From Salinivibrio sp. ES.052 (lineage in GTDB: Bacteria > Pseudomonadota > Gammaproteobacteria > Enterobacterales > Vibrionaceae), in contig NZ_FSRI01000003.1 of assembly GCF_900141775.1 (NCBI RefSeq), forward strand, positions 1 to 64,000: a stretch of DNA of 64,000 nucleotides. Reading direction: 5' to 3'. The position numbers and the translations under genes are program-made. The notes beneath the pieces are model-generated. The model was not told the DNA's origin. It saw nothing but the letters and a program-made list of their open reading frames with translations, and did no database searches. Shown here piece by piece: positions 62,953 through 64,000 of the stretch (positions are counted from its first letter, which is position 1; the number at the start of each line of letters is the position of its first letter).

Positions 62953-64000
62953 TTAGTAGAGGTTTCGTGACAGCTTGAACGATTTGAACAAGCGCTGCGT
63001 GAATGGATTAGTGGCAGCCTGAGCATTAACACGATAGATCATTCCACCGCCATCAACATTGAATTGATAATCAACCGAGGTCGTGCTTGCAGATACCACT
63101 GCACCTCGATCTAACAAACGGAACAGAGCCCACGGGCCTCGGATTACAACGCTACGTGGTGACAAATTGGTTTTGGTGGGAACCAAGGTTAATTTAGACG
63201 TCGCCGAATCACGAAGCGTATTTGGCCAAATTAACTCAATACTGTCTCGTGGCCCGTGACTATATGTTACATACTGACCATCAACATTGAGGACACTGCG
63301 TCGCTTGTTACTACTTAAGCGCAGAGGCTCTACTGAGAAGCTCACATCCAAAATACCTTTACGATTAAAGAAAGCTTCGCGGATTTTTTGTGCTTTTTGG
63401 ATCTGCGCTAGCAAATCGGGACGAATCAGAGAACCATTTCCCCCCTGCGCACCCACCGAGATATTTTCATCAATGAACATTTTCAGCTGACTATTGTAGA
63501 AGTTATCCAGGGTTCCTTCCGGCGCAAAGAAGCTTTCAAAGTCGCTAAGTGATGCATCTTTACTGGCATTCGGGTTAAATGGATATCGATTCGCCAACTT
63601 TTGTTGATAAGGGCGGTATACATCTTGATACCAACGAGTTTCAAGGTGCTTAATCGCCGCTTGCTTTACGACATGCCAACTTTCATCAGCCAATGTATCA
63701 ACCATGCCGTCAAGCGGTTCAGGTAATCCTGTCGCAATACGTTTAAGCGTATAAATGGGGTCAGTATTGACGAGCTTGACACGTGCTTTAGTTGCATCCA
63801 GTGCTGCCGTTCCGACATCGGGGGCATCTTGGATAGATTTAAGGTAGTTTTTTAAATCTTGCACCGACGCCAATACTTCATTCAGATAAGCCGGTTTATC
63901 ATTCACGGCTTTAACAAGGTTATTTAGATCCGAAAAAGGCGCTTGTATTTGTGACGCAACTTCATACTTCGGATTTTCTGCAATTGCCTCTTGGGCATCT
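62953..64000 (-). CDS. tssM: Type VI secretion protein TssM (IcmF/VasK), 3' part
   Basis: The frame is open to the window end, so only the C-terminal part, about 348 residues, is visible. It includes the region with RYPFNPNASKDASLSDFESFFAPEGTLDNFY, characteristic of the TssM/IcmF C-terminal domain that faces the periplasm and contacts TssJ. The final GPWALFRLLDRG also fits. Membrane and NTPase domains lie beyond the window. Confidence 0.9.
   Translation of the reverse strand, partial: DAQEAIAENPKYEVASQIQAPFSDLNNLVKAVNDKPAYLNEVLASVQDLKNYLKSIQDAPDVGTAALDATKARVKLVNTDPIYTLKRIATGLPEPLDGMVDTLADESWHVVKQAAIKHLETRWYQDVYRPYQQKLANRYPFNPNASKDASLSDFESFFAPEGTLDNFYNSQLKMFIDENISVGAQGGNGSLIRPDLLAQIQKAQKIREAFFNRKGILDVSFSVEPLRLSSNKRRSVLNVDGQYVTYSHGPRDSIELIWPNTLRDSATSKLTLVPTKTNLSPRSVVIRGPWALFRLLDRGAVVSASTTSVDYQFNVDGGGMIYRVNAQAATNPFTQRLFKSFKLSRNLY

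Noticed and set aside
1-64000. CRISPR array, tRNA or rRNA genes
   Set aside because: I saw no regularly spaced repeats and no cloverleaf or ribosomal sequence while reading; I cannot exclude a tRNA without a dedicated search.

Overview
The window reads as a gammaproteobacterial, almost certainly Vibrionaceae, chromosome segment. Several neighbourhoods match pairings I know from chromosome II of Vibrio cholerae: vxrABC next to pntAB, nrdD-nrdG next to an aromatic aminotransferase, nadE next to a NadD-like gene, and a type VI secretion cluster. I infer a secondary chromosome. Genus is not resolved; the moderate GC would fit Salinivibrio or Grimontia as well as Vibrio.

Positions 1-6382 hold a tandem array of a 3,649-bp filamentous-phage-like satellite. 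One full copy (2733-6381) and the right 2,732 bp of an identical preceding copy are visible. Each unit carries a repressor, divergent from a RstA/gpII-type replication protein, a small RstB-like ssDNA-binding protein and three unfamiliar genes (HTH protein, zinc ribbon, small acidic protein). No coat, pIII or zot gene is present, so mobilisation in virions would need a helper. Copies are separated by dif-like XerC/XerD sites. The right-hand site has a different outer base (GGTGCGCATTA instead of AGTGCGCATTA), as expected where the phage arm meets the host dif arm, so the window probably starts at the replication terminus.

6416-7547 is a RES/Xre toxin-antitoxin operon hugging the array. 7.8-17.1 kb is mixed metabolism and regulation: Gfo/Idh oxidoreductase, chromate transporter with a divergent LysR regulator, acyltransferase, NAD synthesis, HD hydrolase, a UPF0181 small protein and a TraF-like envelope protein. 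17.2-23.3 kb holds the VxrABC envelope-stress system and the PntAB transhydrogenase. 23.6-31.8 kb has HlyU-family and DUF1127 small proteins, a bile-acid-symporter-like permease, a 5'-nucleotidase, an NAD-dependent dehydrogenase, the RbgA-type GTPase and a chemoreceptor. 32.0-35.9 kb is the aminotransferase plus anaerobic ribonucleotide reductase, with two NrdR-like boxes flanking a TATAAT. 36.2-45.4 kb has a secreted nuclease-like protein, DUF1471 and DUF2797 proteins, a MenI-like thioesterase, an M48 lipoprotein protease, a diguanylate cyclase, and a receiver-CheC/PAS pair. 45.6-54.3 kb has a desaturase with a FabR-like operator, a CobW GTPase, a second TldD/TldE-type pair, a hydrolase, a cystine transporter and a PhnA-like protein. 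54.4-58.2 kb is a LytS/LytTR two-component system followed by an OFA-type transporter, with 20-bp direct repeats between them that look like the regulator's target. 58.5-61.2 kb is a CHASE4-like/PAS/GGDEF(degenerate)/EAL protein. The window ends in a type VI secretion cluster read from the minus strand: 3' part of tssM, vasL and a truncated hcp remnant.

Several real small genes lie outside the usual length cut-offs: UPF0181 (15727-15885), DUF1127 (24055-24228), a 29-residue membrane peptide (25515-25604), and a 39-residue membrane peptide (28594-28713).
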